DNA from: Deltaproteobacteria bacterium
GTDB taxonomy: Bacteria; Desulfobacterota; Desulfobacteria; Desulfobacterales; ETH-SRB1
Length of the DNA stretch: 35,387 nt
NCBI GenBank assembly: GCA_030262895.1
Contig: JAJSZW010000028.1
Location: 1 to 35,387 of the forward strand
Direction of reading: 5' to 3'
Below the pieces are notes generated by a model. That model saw only the letters and a list, made by a program, of their open reading frames with translations, was not told where the DNA came from and made no database searches. Positions 16,213 to 25,022 of this stretch are shown here, in pieces (the first letter of the stretch is position 1; each line of letters opens with the position of its first letter). Position numbers and translations under genes: made by a program.

Positions 16213-17201
16213 TATCTTTCACCAGCTTTCTTGTTTATCTTGTTTATAATCCAGGTTAAAAGCTTATCATCATCCTTATAGTCAACCAGGCCATTTATAT
16301 TGGCGACTGAAATTTCAGAACGAGCCATACTCTTATGACCTCCTGCAGATCCGATACTACAAAAACTCAGCCTTGCCACATTACCGGCATTTCTGCGAAG
16401 ACCGTCATTTCTAAAAATAATAATCAGCTTCTTTGCATAAATACCTGAGACAATACTCCAGTTTATCGAATCTATCCTCATGAAAAAATCAGCTATAATT
16501 ACACATATATCCGGGTTCTCCACAGAACCGAGATGAACATATATTTTGTTTTTTCGCCTACGCATGTTCTGAATGGCTCTTCTGAAATATTTCAAAAATT
16601 CGAGTTTAAGGTCTGCCTGCTCAATCCTCCGGGCCAGTTGAATATTGATATGGCGGAAAAGAAATTGAAACGCCCGGATATCTTCAATTAAAGTCTGCCT
16701 TTCAAAATTGCTTGTATCTGTCTTAATTGCATAAAATAGACCTGTTGCCAGTTTAGCGGCTGGTTTAATTTTGGCCGCTCTTAAATATTCGGTCATGATG
16801 GTAGCTGTAGCACCATATTTAGGCCGAATATCAATAAAAGATCCTTTCACATCCGTCTCAGGGTGATGATCTATAATGACATCAAAGTTAAACCCGGCAA
16901 ATACTTCATTATGATCCGGCTGTGAATCGACCATTATAAAACGATTAAAGCTTCCCTCATCTATTTCATCAATATGAACCAGGCTGACATCCAAAAGCCT
17001 GATCATTGCCAGATTATCAGGACGTTTGATTATATTGATATTGGATATAGTTATATTTGCAACCCTGCGCCATAACAATCTTTTAACGGCCATTGCACTT
17101 GAAATAGAATCAGGATCAGCGTTAATAACGATCAGAACATGATCTTCGCCCGAAAATAGATCGTAAAAGCGGCGTAGTCTTTCAGACACGGAAAGAGCCA
17201 T
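16212..17201 (-). CDS. DHH-family phosphoesterase (NrnA/RecJ-like fold)
   Basis: This protein of about 329 aa has INADPDSISSAMAVKRLLWR near the N-terminus, the eponymous IDHHPETD, and a DHHA1-type glycine-histidine motif GSAGGHKSMA near residue 290. Family members hydrolyse nano-RNAs, pAp or cyclic dinucleotide products. Substrate cannot be told from sequence. The final motif is GGHKSMA rather than the more usual GGHxxAAG. I choose the ATG at 17201, which has GAGG seven bases upstream, over a TTG at 17216. It overlaps the yhcC-like gene by 20 bp and the MBL gene by one base. Confidence 0.87.
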   Translation of the reverse strand: MALSVSERLRRFYDLFSGEDHVLIVINADPDSISSAMAVKRLLWRRVANITISNINIIKRPDNLAMIRLLDVSLVHIDEIDEGSFNRFIMVDSQPDHNEVFAGFNFDVIIDHHPETDVKGSFIDIRPKYGATATIMTEYLRAAKIKPAAKLATGLFYAIKTDTSNFERQTLIEDIRAFQFLFRHINIQLARRIEQADLKLEFLKYFRRAIQNMRRRKNKIYVHLGSVENPDICVIIADFFMRIDSINWSIVSGIYAKKLIIIFRNDGLRRNAGNVARLSFCSIGSAGGHKSMARSEISVANINGLVDYKDDDKLLTWIINKINKKAGER

Positions 17202-18117
17202 ATGAGCACCTCGCAAATTTTCCCTGCCATGAATCCCTTTTCTCCAGGGTATCTTTTATAAGAGCAAGTGTTTCCATTTTATTAAGTGACCATGAGGGCG
17301 CCACCAGCTCTTCATAATGCGGGTCACCGGTAAGACGCTGAATTACCATATTCCCGGGCATCAGTTCTAAAAAATCACACACAAAATTTACATATTCCTG
17401 CTGTTCAAGGCATCTGTAATCGCCGGCATTATAAAGTTTTTCAAGCATTGTTCCTTTAACAACGTAAAGAAGATGCAGTTTGATGCCATCTATTCCCAGG
17501 CCCGCTATAGCTCTTGCCGTCTCAAGCATTTGCTTTTTATTTTCATTCGGGAGCCCCAGTATAACATGCGCACAAATTTTTATGTCTGTATTCCTGGTAA
17601 CATCGATAATATCTTTGAAACATTTAAAATCATGGCCCCTGTTTATAAGAGCAAGTGTTTCATCATGAACAGACTGGATACCATATTCTATCCAGATTAG
17701 ATAATCTTTCTCATAGCTCTGCAAAAGTTCCAGAACCGGCTTGTCCACACAGTCGGGTCTTGTACCGATAGACAGTCCAACAACATCATCTACTGCAAGA
17801 GCTTCATCATAGAGGCTTTTTAGCTTGTCAAATGGAGCATATGTGTTAGAATAAGACTGGAAATAAGCAATGAACTTTTTTGCCTTATACCGTTTAGAAA
17901 GCGCTTTTTTACCTTTAATTAACTGATCTTTTATTGAAAGCCCTTTTGCATAAGCGCCCGTTCCCGACCCCTTTGAATTACAGTATATGCATCCGCCTGT
18001 TGAAATCGTACCATCCCTGTTCGGGCATGAAAGCCCTGCGTCAATGGTAATTTTCTGGACTCTGCATCCGAATATATTCCTGTAATATGTGTTTAAATCA
18101 AAATATCTATTATGCAT
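17182..18117 (-). CDS. yhcC: TIGR01212-family radical SAM protein (YhcC-like)
   Basis: This 311-aa protein matches the YhcC group. It has the N-terminal RYFDLNTYYRNIFGCRVQK, the unusual cluster motif C31-x11-C43-x2-C46 (CPNRDGTISTGGCIYC), and the strands IGTRPDCVD, WIEYGIQSVHD and VILGLPNENK. The biochemical role is not established; the family is conserved and Elp3-like. It leads a three-gene overlapping run with the DHH and MBL proteins. A small putative membrane ORF lies 65 bp upstream. Confidence 0.88.
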   Translation of the reverse strand: MHNRYFDLNTYYRNIFGCRVQKITIDAGLSCPNRDGTISTGGCIYCNSKGSGTGAYAKGLSIKDQLIKGKKALSKRYKAKKFIAYFQSYSNTYAPFDKLKSLYDEALAVDDVVGLSIGTRPDCVDKPVLELLQSYEKDYLIWIEYGIQSVHDETLALINRGHDFKCFKDIIDVTRNTDIKICAHVILGLPNENKKQMLETARAIAGLGIDGIKLHLLYVVKGTMLEKLYNAGDYRCLEQQEYVNFVCDFLELMPGNMVIQRLTGDPHYEELVAPSWSLNKMETLALIKDTLEKRDSWQGKFARCSYGSFRV

Positions 18118-18182
18118 ATCAATAATTACTTTAATGCCAGACCTCGAAAGGTTACAAACTCATTTTGTAACAGTTTAAAAAT

Positions 18183-18413
18183 TCAGTAATCAAAAATAAC
18201 TTTTGCAAAAAATCCTATAAAAGCATATTTATATAAAGTCAATGGTTGATCAAAACATATCAGATAGAGGCTGACAAGAAGCAGGACGTTCAGTTGTGAG
18301 AGCACAAATTTATATTTTACGAAATGTTGATATATTTTGTGATTTAGATGCAAAAGAATCAATACAAGGATTGAAATCAATATCCAAATTACTTCAGTCG
18401 TTGCGTAGTTCAT
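18183..18413 (-). CDS. Putative small membrane protein, start codon within a repeat
   Basis: The 76-aa frame is strongly hydrophobic with two likely helices: VIWILISILVLILLHL (about residues 8-23) and LNVLLLVSLYLICF (about 42-55). No family is recognised. Its first codons (MNYATTE) coincide with the inverted copy of the repeated motif AATGAACTATGCAACGACTG seen at 6547 and 13386. The frame may therefore be fortuitous. If real, it could be co-transcribed with yhcC. Confidence 0.3.
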   Translation of the reverse strand: MNYATTEVIWILISILVLILLHLNHKIYQHFVKYKFVLSQLNVLLLVSLYLICFDQPLTLYKYAFIGFFAKVIFDY

Positions 18414-18488
18414 TGAAAAAAGGGTGAACTATAAACACGCTTACTATCATTTGAATGACGTTCATATTAGCTAGGATGGAGAAAATTA

Positions 18489-20465
18489 ATGAGTTTACCA
18501 GAAAAAAACAAGAATAATGTTACGAAAGCTGGTTTAAGCAGCCGCAAAATTGGCGAAATTTTAATTGAAGAAGGACTTATCACCATTGGTCAGTTTCAAA
18601 ACGCGTTAAAATATCAAAAGAAACTCAAAAAACACATGTCCATTGGTCAAATATTGGTAAATCAGAAGGCCATTACTCAAAAAATGCTCAACTTTGTTTT
18701 GGATCGTTTTCAGAAACGATTCCGCCTTGGCGACTTGTTGATAAAATTAGGTATTATTACCAAACAACAGCTTGAGATTGCTCTGAAATATCAAAAAAAA
18801 ATGGGCATCCGCATTGGAGATGCGCTGGTGAAACTGAATTTCATTACTGAAGATGTCATGAAACAAACGCTATGCACACAGATGAATGTTCCATTTCTTA
18901 ATTTTGCAAATATTATGTTCGCCCCAGAGCTTTCAAAACTCATCAACAAAAATTATGCTTTAAAACATGGGGTTGTTCCGATTGCAACGATTGGACAGAC
19001 TATGACATTGCTCATAGATGATCCCACTAACGCTGAATTGATTGAAGAACTTCAGCAAGTTACCGGGTATAGCATTAATGTTGTTACGTCAACCAAGTCT
19101 GCTATTATGGAGGCCTTTTACGAGGTATACGAAGACGAGAACGAAGAGAAAAAAAAGTCGGAAACAGATAGCGGAATTGAGCTTATTAATCAAGATGATG
19201 AAGAAGAAAATACGGAACCAAAGTATATTAATGCCCAACGAAGGAAAAAAGCTGACCACCTTGCGCAACGGATATTGGCTATTGCCTTAAAGAATTTTGC
19301 TTCCGATATTCATCTGGATGTCGGAAGTCGCGGAATTGTGCCACGCTTCAGGATTGATGGTGTGCTTCAGGAACTCCATTTAGGGTCTATAAAAAGAGAT
19401 CTTAATATACACTCAAAAGAGGTGGTATCACGCATTAAAATTATAGGAGGTTTAGACATCACGGAAAAGCGGCGTCCTCAGGATGGACGATTTCGTGTGG
19501 TGACTAAAAAAAACGAGCAGAAGGTCAACGTTGATTTTCGTATATCCATCGTACCGGGGTATTACGGAGAAAATATCGTTATTAGAATTTTGGATCCGCA
19601 AAATGCCCCAACATCAATTGATAAACTTGGTTTTTCTAAATTGCTTAGGGATAGATTAAGCAAAACAGTGTCAAGACCGACAGGGGTCGTTCTTATTACC
19701 GGCCCTACGGGTTCCGGAAAAAGCACTACGTTGTATAGTGCTCTCATGTCAGTATACAAACCAGGTATCAAGATTTTAACGGCAGAGGATCCTATTGAAT
19801 ATGTTTATGATAAAATCACCCAGTGTGAACTCAATGAAAAAATTGGAAATACCTTTGTAAGTTATATTAGAGCCTTTTTGAGACAGGACCCTGATGTAAT
19901 CATGGTTGGCGAAATCAGGGACTCTAAAACAGCAGATATGGTTTTTAAGGCAGCTCAAACAGGTCACCTGGTTTTGACCACCCTGCATACCAATGATGCC
20001 ATCAGTTCAATCACACGATTGATAGGACTTGATCTTGATCCCAGTCTTATTACTTCTTGTCTCACAGGCGTTCTTGCCCAGCGCCTGGTACGGCGAAATT
20101 GCCAGCACTGCAAGACAGAATATGTACCCTCTAAAGAGCTGCTTAAAGAGTTTTTCAGCGATTCTCCTGATATCCTCTGGGTTAAAGGTCAGGGGTGTTC
20201 AAAGTGCAATCACACTGGTTACAGCGGACGGATTATAATATCCGAGTTTTGGACACCAAGCCAGGAAGATGCCATTCTTATAAACAAGGGGGGTAGCATT
20301 GATAGTCTTCGAAAAACGTCGTATAAGAGTAGTATCCTTATGGCAGATGAAGCAATGCAAAAGCTCAAAGACGGCGAAACAACTCTTGAAGAATTACTTC
20401 GAACGCTTCCGTTTTCCAGTATTTACGACTTTCGTCATATTGATAAGGGATTTCATAAACCCTAA
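18489..20465 (+). CDS. PilB/GspE-type secretion ATPase with tandem MshEN modules
   Basis: This 658-aa AAA-like ATPase drives type IV pilus or type II secretion assembly. The N-terminal 140 residues contain tandem MshEN-like units (KIGEILIEEGLITIGQFQNA; RLGDLLIKLGIITKQQLEIA), known c-di-GMP-binding modules. A second N-domain and an acidic linker follow. The ATPase core has Walker A GPTGSGKST (K411), Walker B DPDVIMVGEIRD, the His box TGHLVLTTLHTND and the zinc pairs CQHC and CSKC. No pilus or secretion partner genes are nearby, so it is an orphan copy. It ends convergently with, and overlaps by 4 bp, an HD-GYP gene, suggesting c-di-GMP control. Confidence 0.88.
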   Translation: MSLPEKNKNNVTKAGLSSRKIGEILIEEGLITIGQFQNALKYQKKLKKHMSIGQILVNQKAITQKMLNFVLDRFQKRFRLGDLLIKLGIITKQQLEIALKYQKKMGIRIGDALVKLNFITEDVMKQTLCTQMNVPFLNFANIMFAPELSKLINKNYALKHGVVPIATIGQTMTLLIDDPTNAELIEELQQVTGYSINVVTSTKSAIMEAFYEVYEDENEEKKKSETDSGIELINQDDEEENTEPKYINAQRRKKADHLAQRILAIALKNFASDIHLDVGSRGIVPRFRIDGVLQELHLGSIKRDLNIHSKEVVSRIKIIGGLDITEKRRPQDGRFRVVTKKNEQKVNVDFRISIVPGYYGENIVIRILDPQNAPTSIDKLGFSKLLRDRLSKTVSRPTGVVLITGPTGSGKSTTLYSALMSVYKPGIKILTAEDPIEYVYDKITQCELNEKIGNTFVSYIRAFLRQDPDVIMVGEIRDSKTADMVFKAAQTGHLVLTTLHTNDAISSITRLIGLDLDPSLITSCLTGVLAQRLVRRNCQHCKTEYVPSKELLKEFFSDSPDILWVKGQGCSKCNHTGYSGRIIISEFWTPSQEDAILINKGGSIDSLRKTSYKSSILMADEAMQKLKDGETTLEELLRTLPFSSIYDFRHIDKGFHKP

Positions 20466-21550
20466 ATAATTATATTTGGGACTTCCATCTCTCCTTTACT
20501 AAACGCCTTGATGAAGGCCTCAACCACGATGGGATCAAAATCTGTTCCCGAGCCTTTTGCGATGATCGCCTTGGCCTCGAAGGAAGACATAGCTTTGCGG
20601 TAGGGACGATCGCTGATCAGGGAATCGTATACATCCGCCACTGCGAGAATCCGGGACTCTAAAGGGATATTCTCGCCCTGGCTTTTATGGTAACCGGAAC
20701 CGTCATATTTGTCATGATGGGCTAAAATGATAGGAATGATCCGCCCCAACGGATCTCCCAGGGGATGCAGCATTTCAACACCTTTTTGTACATGGCATTT
20801 TATTTTTTTATACTCTTCCTGGCTCAGTCGAGCAGCCTTATAAAGAAGTTCCCTGTTTATGTCGAGTTTGCCGATGTCATGCAACAAAGCGGCTGAACGC
20901 ACGTCTTCAATCCGTTCAAGACTAAATCCGAGATAGGCTGCAATTTTCGCTGCATAGATTGAGACTCGATAACAGTGGTTTTCGGTATACTGATCCTTGG
21001 ATATGAACTGACGTAAGATCATCATGAGACCTTGGTATGTCCGACTCAGTTCATCCATACGCCTTTTATTCTGCTCGTAGAGTGTGCCCATAGCATAAGC
21101 GGTAATCAACAAGATTCCTGCCCATATAGTGAAATCATACCAATAACCATCTACAAAACGGAACGTTGTCTCTTTGCTGCTAAACAAGTCAGAATTATAA
21201 TGGGCTAAAAGGCCTACAAAGAAGATGCTGGCAAAGGCAGTAAGGGTGGCATGGCGTTTTCCGTAGTAGTATGCGGAAAACAAGGTAGGTATAGTATAGA
21301 AACCGAGCAACATCTGTTGCGCAGCAACCATATAGTTCATAACGCATGCAATAAGCACCATGGATAGGATCAGCAATAGTTCTTTGTTTATTTCCTCAAA
21401 TCGACGCATTATTGGGGCATTAGAACCCGGCTTGACATTTTGCATCTCTCTGTCATATTGGAGACTAAGCGCTTGCGACGTTGTGTCTTCCTTAAGCGAA
21501 GACTCTTCAGATGGCGAGATATTAACTTTTTTTTGAACATCTTTTCTCAT
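20462..21550 (-). CDS. Membrane HD-GYP c-di-GMP phosphodiesterase
   Basis: This protein of about 362 aa has four hydrophobic segments in its N-terminal half (for example LLLILSMVLIACVMNYMVAA and FTIWAGILLITAYAMG). An HD-GYP domain follows: HCYRVSIYAAKIA, LLHDIGKLDI, ILAHHDKYDGSGYH and VADVYDSLISDRPYR. The metal ligands (HD, HH, D) are kept; the GYP tripeptide reads GYH. Such proteins hydrolyse c-di-GMP to GMP. The start is the ATG at 21550 preceded by AAGGAG; the longer TTG frame from 21574 lacks this support. It converges with the MshEN-ATPase gene. Confidence 0.9.
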   Translation of the reverse strand: MRKDVQKKVNISPSEESSLKEDTTSQALSLQYDREMQNVKPGSNAPIMRRFEEINKELLLILSMVLIACVMNYMVAAQQMLLGFYTIPTLFSAYYYGKRHATLTAFASIFFVGLLAHYNSDLFSSKETTFRFVDGYWYDFTIWAGILLITAYAMGTLYEQNKRRMDELSRTYQGLMMILRQFISKDQYTENHCYRVSIYAAKIAAYLGFSLERIEDVRSAALLHDIGKLDINRELLYKAARLSQEEYKKIKCHVQKGVEMLHPLGDPLGRIIPIILAHHDKYDGSGYHKSQGENIPLESRILAVADVYDSLISDRPYRKAMSSFEAKAIIAKGSGTDFDPIVVEAFIKAFSKGEMEVPNIII

Positions 21551-21633
21551 ATGGGGCACGCTCCTTATATCCAATCTGCATAAAGTTTTTAAAGTTTAAG
21601 GGGTTCGTTCAAAAATAAGTTTTGGCCATTTAC

Positions 21634-21664
21634 TTGCTTTGATACTATATTTTATATATATACT
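21634..21664 (+). promoter_or_regulatory. Candidate sigma70-type promoter for mnmG
   Basis: TTGCTT at 21634-21639 is followed by TATACT at 21659-21664 in a very AT-rich gap between divergent genes. The 19-bp spacing is long and the region has many TATA-like strings, so this is only a candidate. Confidence 0.3.
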
Positions 21665-21742
21665 ATTAATATTTTAATTATCAATAGTTAATGCTATCTG
21701 TTTTATAGCTGTACTCAAAAATATATCCCGTTTGTTTATCAC

Positions 21743-23611
21743 ATGAATATATACCATAAAAAATACGATATCATTGTTATAGGCGCTGGTCATGCAGGAT
21801 GTGAAGCTGCGCTCTCATCAGCTCGAATGGGTTGCAGTGTTCTTCTTGTTGCCATAGATCTGGATAAGATCGCGGCAATGCCATGCAGTCCATCAATAGG
21901 CGGTATAGCCAAAGGACAGCTAGTAAAAGAAATTGATGCCCTGGGCGGCGTGATGGCAAAAATTACAGATAAAACAGCGATACAATACAGAACTCTGAAT
22001 ACAAAAAAAGGTCCCGCAGTCCATTCATCCAGGACTCAAAACGACAAAATTCGTTACCATATGGCCATGAAGGCTGTAATAGAAAAACAGCCGAATCTGG
22101 ACCTCAAGCAGGTTATGATTGAACGTCTTGTTATAGAAAACAACAGCATCGCAGGGGTAGAAGATAATACAGGATTCGGTTATCCGGCCAGAGCGGTAGT
22201 CCTTGCTACAGGAACATTTTTAAGCGGTCTTGTCCACATAGGATTTAATTCATTTAAGTCTGGAAGGGCCGGTGAGTTTGCTTCTTATGGGTTACCTGAA
22301 TATCTTAAACAACTGGGTTTTCAGCTCGGCAGGCTGAAGACCGGCACACCTCCAAGGCTAAAAAAATCAAGTATCGATTTTTCAAAGTTCAACAAACAAG
22401 ACGTTGACCACGCTCCTGCACCGATATCTTTTTTTACCAAAAAAATTACCATGCCTCAAATTCCAAGCTATATAGGCTATACTAATAAGAAAAGCCATAT
22501 GTTAATAAAAGATAACCTTAAATTTTCTCCCCTTTATAGCGGAATTATAAAAGGTATTCCCGCCAGATACTGCCCCTCATTTGAAGATAAAATCGTAAGG
22601 TTTCCCGATAAAGAAAGGCATCAGGTTATTCTGGAACCGGAAGGACTCGATACAGATGAAATTTATGCCAGCGGTCTTGGGAACAGCCTTCCAATGGAAA
22701 TTCAGATTAAGTTTGTCAGATCGGTTGAAGGGCTGGAAGAAGCTGAAATCATGAGACCTGCATATGCTATTGAATATGACTATATAAATCCTGTTCAGAT
22801 TAAACCTACCCTTGAAACAAAATTGATTTCAGGGCTGTTTACTGCCGGCCAGATAAACGGGACTTCAGGTTATGAAGAAGCTGCTGCCCAGGGACTATGG
22901 GCAGGAATTAATTCTGCATGCAAAGTTCAGGGAAGACCTGCTTTTATCTTAGACAGGTCACAGGCATACATGGCCGTCATGATAGATGACCTTATAACTA
23001 AAGGTACGCTGGAACCATACCGGATGTTTACATCAAGAGCAGAATACAGGCTTATGCTGCGTGAGGACAATGCAGATCTAAGGCTGATGGAAATAGGGCA
23101 TTCACTCGGTCTTATTGACAATGATGCCTTAAAAGATGTGAAAGAAAGACAAAAAATGATAACCAAAGAAATAAATAGAATAAAAGGAACGATAATTAAA
23201 CCGTCGGAAGAAACAAACAACTATTTACTTGGTCGCGGGACAAAACCCATAACCAATGGAATATATCTTGATCAAATTCTTAAGAGATCTGAAATTGATT
23301 ATCAAACCATAGAAGCACTGGCTAAAAGCCCTGACAATATAAACAAAAAGGTTGCACAACAGGTAGAAATAGAAATAAAATATGAGGGTTATATAAAAAA
23401 GCAGCTTCGAGAGATAGAAAAGTTTAAAAACCTGGAAAGGATGAAAATCCCGAAAGCTTTCGACTTTACAAAGGTTCATGGTCTTTCAAATGAGCTTAAA
23501 AAAAAGCTTTCTTCCATAAGGCCAAATTCACTGGGACAGGCATCCCGCATAGAAGGTATTACGCCTTCCGCACTTTCCGTGCTTATGGTTGCCATCAAAG
23601 CCTTTAGCTGA
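21743..23611 (+). CDS. mnmG: tRNA uridine-5-carboxymethylaminomethyl modification enzyme MnmG (GidA)
   Basis: MnmG, with MnmE, installs the cmnm5 group on wobble U34 of several tRNAs using FAD and methylene-THF. The 622-aa protein has the FAD motif GAGHAGCEAA (residues 14-23), CSPSIGGIAKG, the signature GLKTGTPPR-like stretch LGRLKTGTPPRLKKSS, and TAGQINGTSGYEEAAAQG. The C-terminal domain that binds MnmE is complete. The length is normal. MnmE is not in the window. The final TGA lies in a GCTGAAGG repeat unit that begins a hairpin. Confidence 0.96.
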   Translation: MNIYHKKYDIIVIGAGHAGCEAALSSARMGCSVLLVAIDLDKIAAMPCSPSIGGIAKGQLVKEIDALGGVMAKITDKTAIQYRTLNTKKGPAVHSSRTQNDKIRYHMAMKAVIEKQPNLDLKQVMIERLVIENNSIAGVEDNTGFGYPARAVVLATGTFLSGLVHIGFNSFKSGRAGEFASYGLPEYLKQLGFQLGRLKTGTPPRLKKSSIDFSKFNKQDVDHAPAPISFFTKKITMPQIPSYIGYTNKKSHMLIKDNLKFSPLYSGIIKGIPARYCPSFEDKIVRFPDKERHQVILEPEGLDTDEIYASGLGNSLPMEIQIKFVRSVEGLEEAEIMRPAYAIEYDYINPVQIKPTLETKLISGLFTAGQINGTSGYEEAAAQGLWAGINSACKVQGRPAFILDRSQAYMAVMIDDLITKGTLEPYRMFTSRAEYRLMLREDNADLRLMEIGHSLGLIDNDALKDVKERQKMITKEINRIKGTIIKPSEETNNYLLGRGTKPITNGIYLDQILKRSEIDYQTIEALAKSPDNINKKVAQQVEIEIKYEGYIKKQLREIEKFKNLERMKIPKAFDFTKVHGLSNELKKKLSSIRPNSLGQASRIEGITPSALSVLMVAIKAFS

Positions 23612-23654
23612 AGGTGGAAGCTTCCTGCCATCCTTCAGTCTTCAACCTTCAGCC
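23607..23654. repeat. Heptamer hairpin (CTTCAAC class) after mnmG
   Basis: The left arm GCTGAAGGTGGAAG pairs with the right arm CTTCAACCTTCAGCC. The right side reads as 7-bp units (CCTTCAG, TCTTCAA, CCTTCAG). The left arm supplies the TGA stop of mnmG. It may weaken transcription into the dnaJ-like gene, but no U tract follows. Confidence 0.6.
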
Positions 23655-23690
23655 TATTCACCTGACTAGTTACAATGAGGAAATATTAAA

Positions 23691-24608
23691 GTGTCCGAAA
23701 CGGATTATTATAAAATACTTGGTGTAAACAAAAATGCTGCCGAAGCTGAAATTAAGAAGGCTTATCGGAAGCTTGCCATGAAGTACCATCCCGACCATGC
23801 CAGGGGTGATAAAGATGCTGAAGCTAAATTTAAAAAAATAAGTGAAGCTTACGCTGTCTTAAACGATAAGGAAAAACGCAAACAATATGACACATTCGGC
23901 TCAACTGGATTTCGCCAGAGGTATTCGCAGGAAGACATCTTCAGGGGATTTGACTTTACCGATATTTTGAAAGAATTCGGGTTTGGAAATAAAAGTTTTT
24001 CCAGCCGGGGTAGAGATGGTATAAGATTTTCATTTGGCGGTGAAACGCCGTTTGGCAATCAAGCAAGGCAGCGTCAGACAAGGATCAAGGGATCAGATTT
24101 TGTATATGAATTACCTTTGACTCTCCAGGAAGTAGCAGCCGGAACAAGCAAAACCGTACAATTTATACGTGCGGGACATACTGAAAAAATAACAGTCAAA
24201 ATACCAAAAGGCATGGTAACCGGCAAAAAACTGCGCCTTGCCGGAAAGGGTGAGCCAGGTTCATATGGTGGACATCCGGGAGATCTTTATATTCTTTCCA
24301 AGGTTTATGATGATCCGGCATTCACAGTTAAAGGATACGATCTTTATACAAACACAGAGATAAAAATAAGCGAGGCCATCCTTGGTACAAGCATATCTGT
24401 TCCAACCATTGCTTACAAGAAATTAAGCGTTAAAATACCTCCGGGCACAAAAAACAAGACCGTGATGCGTCTTTCAGGCCACGGGCTTCCTTATATGAAA
24501 GGCAAAGGAAAAGGCGATCTTTATGTCATTGTCAAAGTCAATATGCCGAAAAAGCTTACTACAAAGCAAAAAAAGTTGATTGAAGAATTGGCTGATACCG
24601 GACTGTAA
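23691..24608 (+). CDS. DnaJ-class co-chaperone, CbpA-like (no zinc finger)
   Basis: This 305-aa Hsp40 has a J domain (residues 4-70) with HPD at 33-35, a Gly/Phe-rich linker ([20 protein letters not shown]), and two C-terminal substrate-binding domains ([39 protein letters not shown]). The cysteine-rich zinc domain of true DnaJ is absent, so it is CbpA/DnaJ2 type. It stimulates Hsp70 and may bind DNA. The GTG start at 23691 follows GAGGAA. It stands alone between repeats. Confidence 0.92.
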   Translation: MSETDYYKILGVNKNAAEAEIKKAYRKLAMKYHPDHARGDKDAEAKFKKISEAYAVLNDKEKRKQYDTFGSTGFRQRYSQEDIFRGFDFTDILKEFGFGNKSFSSRGRDGIRFSFGGETPFGNQARQRQTRIKGSDFVYELPLTLQEVAAGTSKTVQFIRAGHTEKITVKIPKGMVTGKKLRLAGKGEPGSYGGHPGDLYILSKVYDDPAFTVKGYDLYTNTEIKISEAILGTSISVPTIAYKKLSVKIPPGTKNKTVMRLSGHGLPYMKGKGKGDLYVIVKVNMPKKLTTKQKKLIEELADTGL

Positions 24609-24620
24609 AAAAGCAAATTT

Positions 24621-24802
24621 AGGAACGGGGACGAAATAACTTCCCCAAGTAGGCGCATAGATTTGGGTCAAATTTGTTCGATCTCCAATCACAAAAGTTG
24701 ATGGAATAGCGGGCTATTTTGATATTTTTGTGATTTGAGATCGGGCAAAGGTGGCCTGAAGCTGTGATGCATAGTTGGAGAAGTTGTTTCGTCTCCGTTC
24801 CT
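24621..24802 (+). repeat. 182-bp long-palindrome repeat, copy 2
   Basis: Same length and orientation as the copy at 3640-3821, with six substitutions. Three fall in the right terminal arm (GTTGGAGAAGTTGTTTCGTC), so the termini no longer pair perfectly. The changes are not compensated in the left arm, which suggests drift after insertion. It starts 12 bp after the dnaJ-like stop. Confidence 0.85.
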
Positions 24803-24852
24803 TATTGACAAGACAGCTCTTTCAATGTATTCAAATCTCAAATTGAAGTTTT

Positions 24853-24949
24853 TTAGCTATTAGCCTTTAGCAGTTAGCCTTTAGGTTAAAAAATCAAACA
24901 GATAACACATTCAGCTAATAGCTAATGGCTAATAGCTAATAGCTTTTTT
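24853..24949. repeat. Heptamer palindrome (TTAGC class) upstream of hpt
   Basis: The left arm is TTAGCTA, TTAGCCT, TTAGCAG, TTAGCCT, TTAGG in exact 7-bp register. The right arm is AGCTAAT, AGCTAAT, GGCTAAT, AGCTAAT, AGC followed by TTTTTT. It can fold into a long hairpin with a U tract on the plus strand, so a terminator role is possible. Confidence 0.75.
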
Positions 24950-25022
24950 ACAAATCTTCACATCGGTAAATAAGCTAAACCTATTGCCAGTATTGAAAAA
25001 AATACTTTTAGGAAAGAATATT

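Noticed and set aside
24832..24957. Target duplication CAAATCT around the TTAGC palindrome near hpt
   Set aside because: Only 7 bp match, and the repeats sit about 14 bp outside one arm, so this is probably chance in AT-rich sequence.
24984..25022. Longer hpt protein from a TTG at 24984
   Set aside because: It has no ribosome-binding site and no family similarity in the extra 13 residues; the ATG at 25023 follows AGGAAAG.
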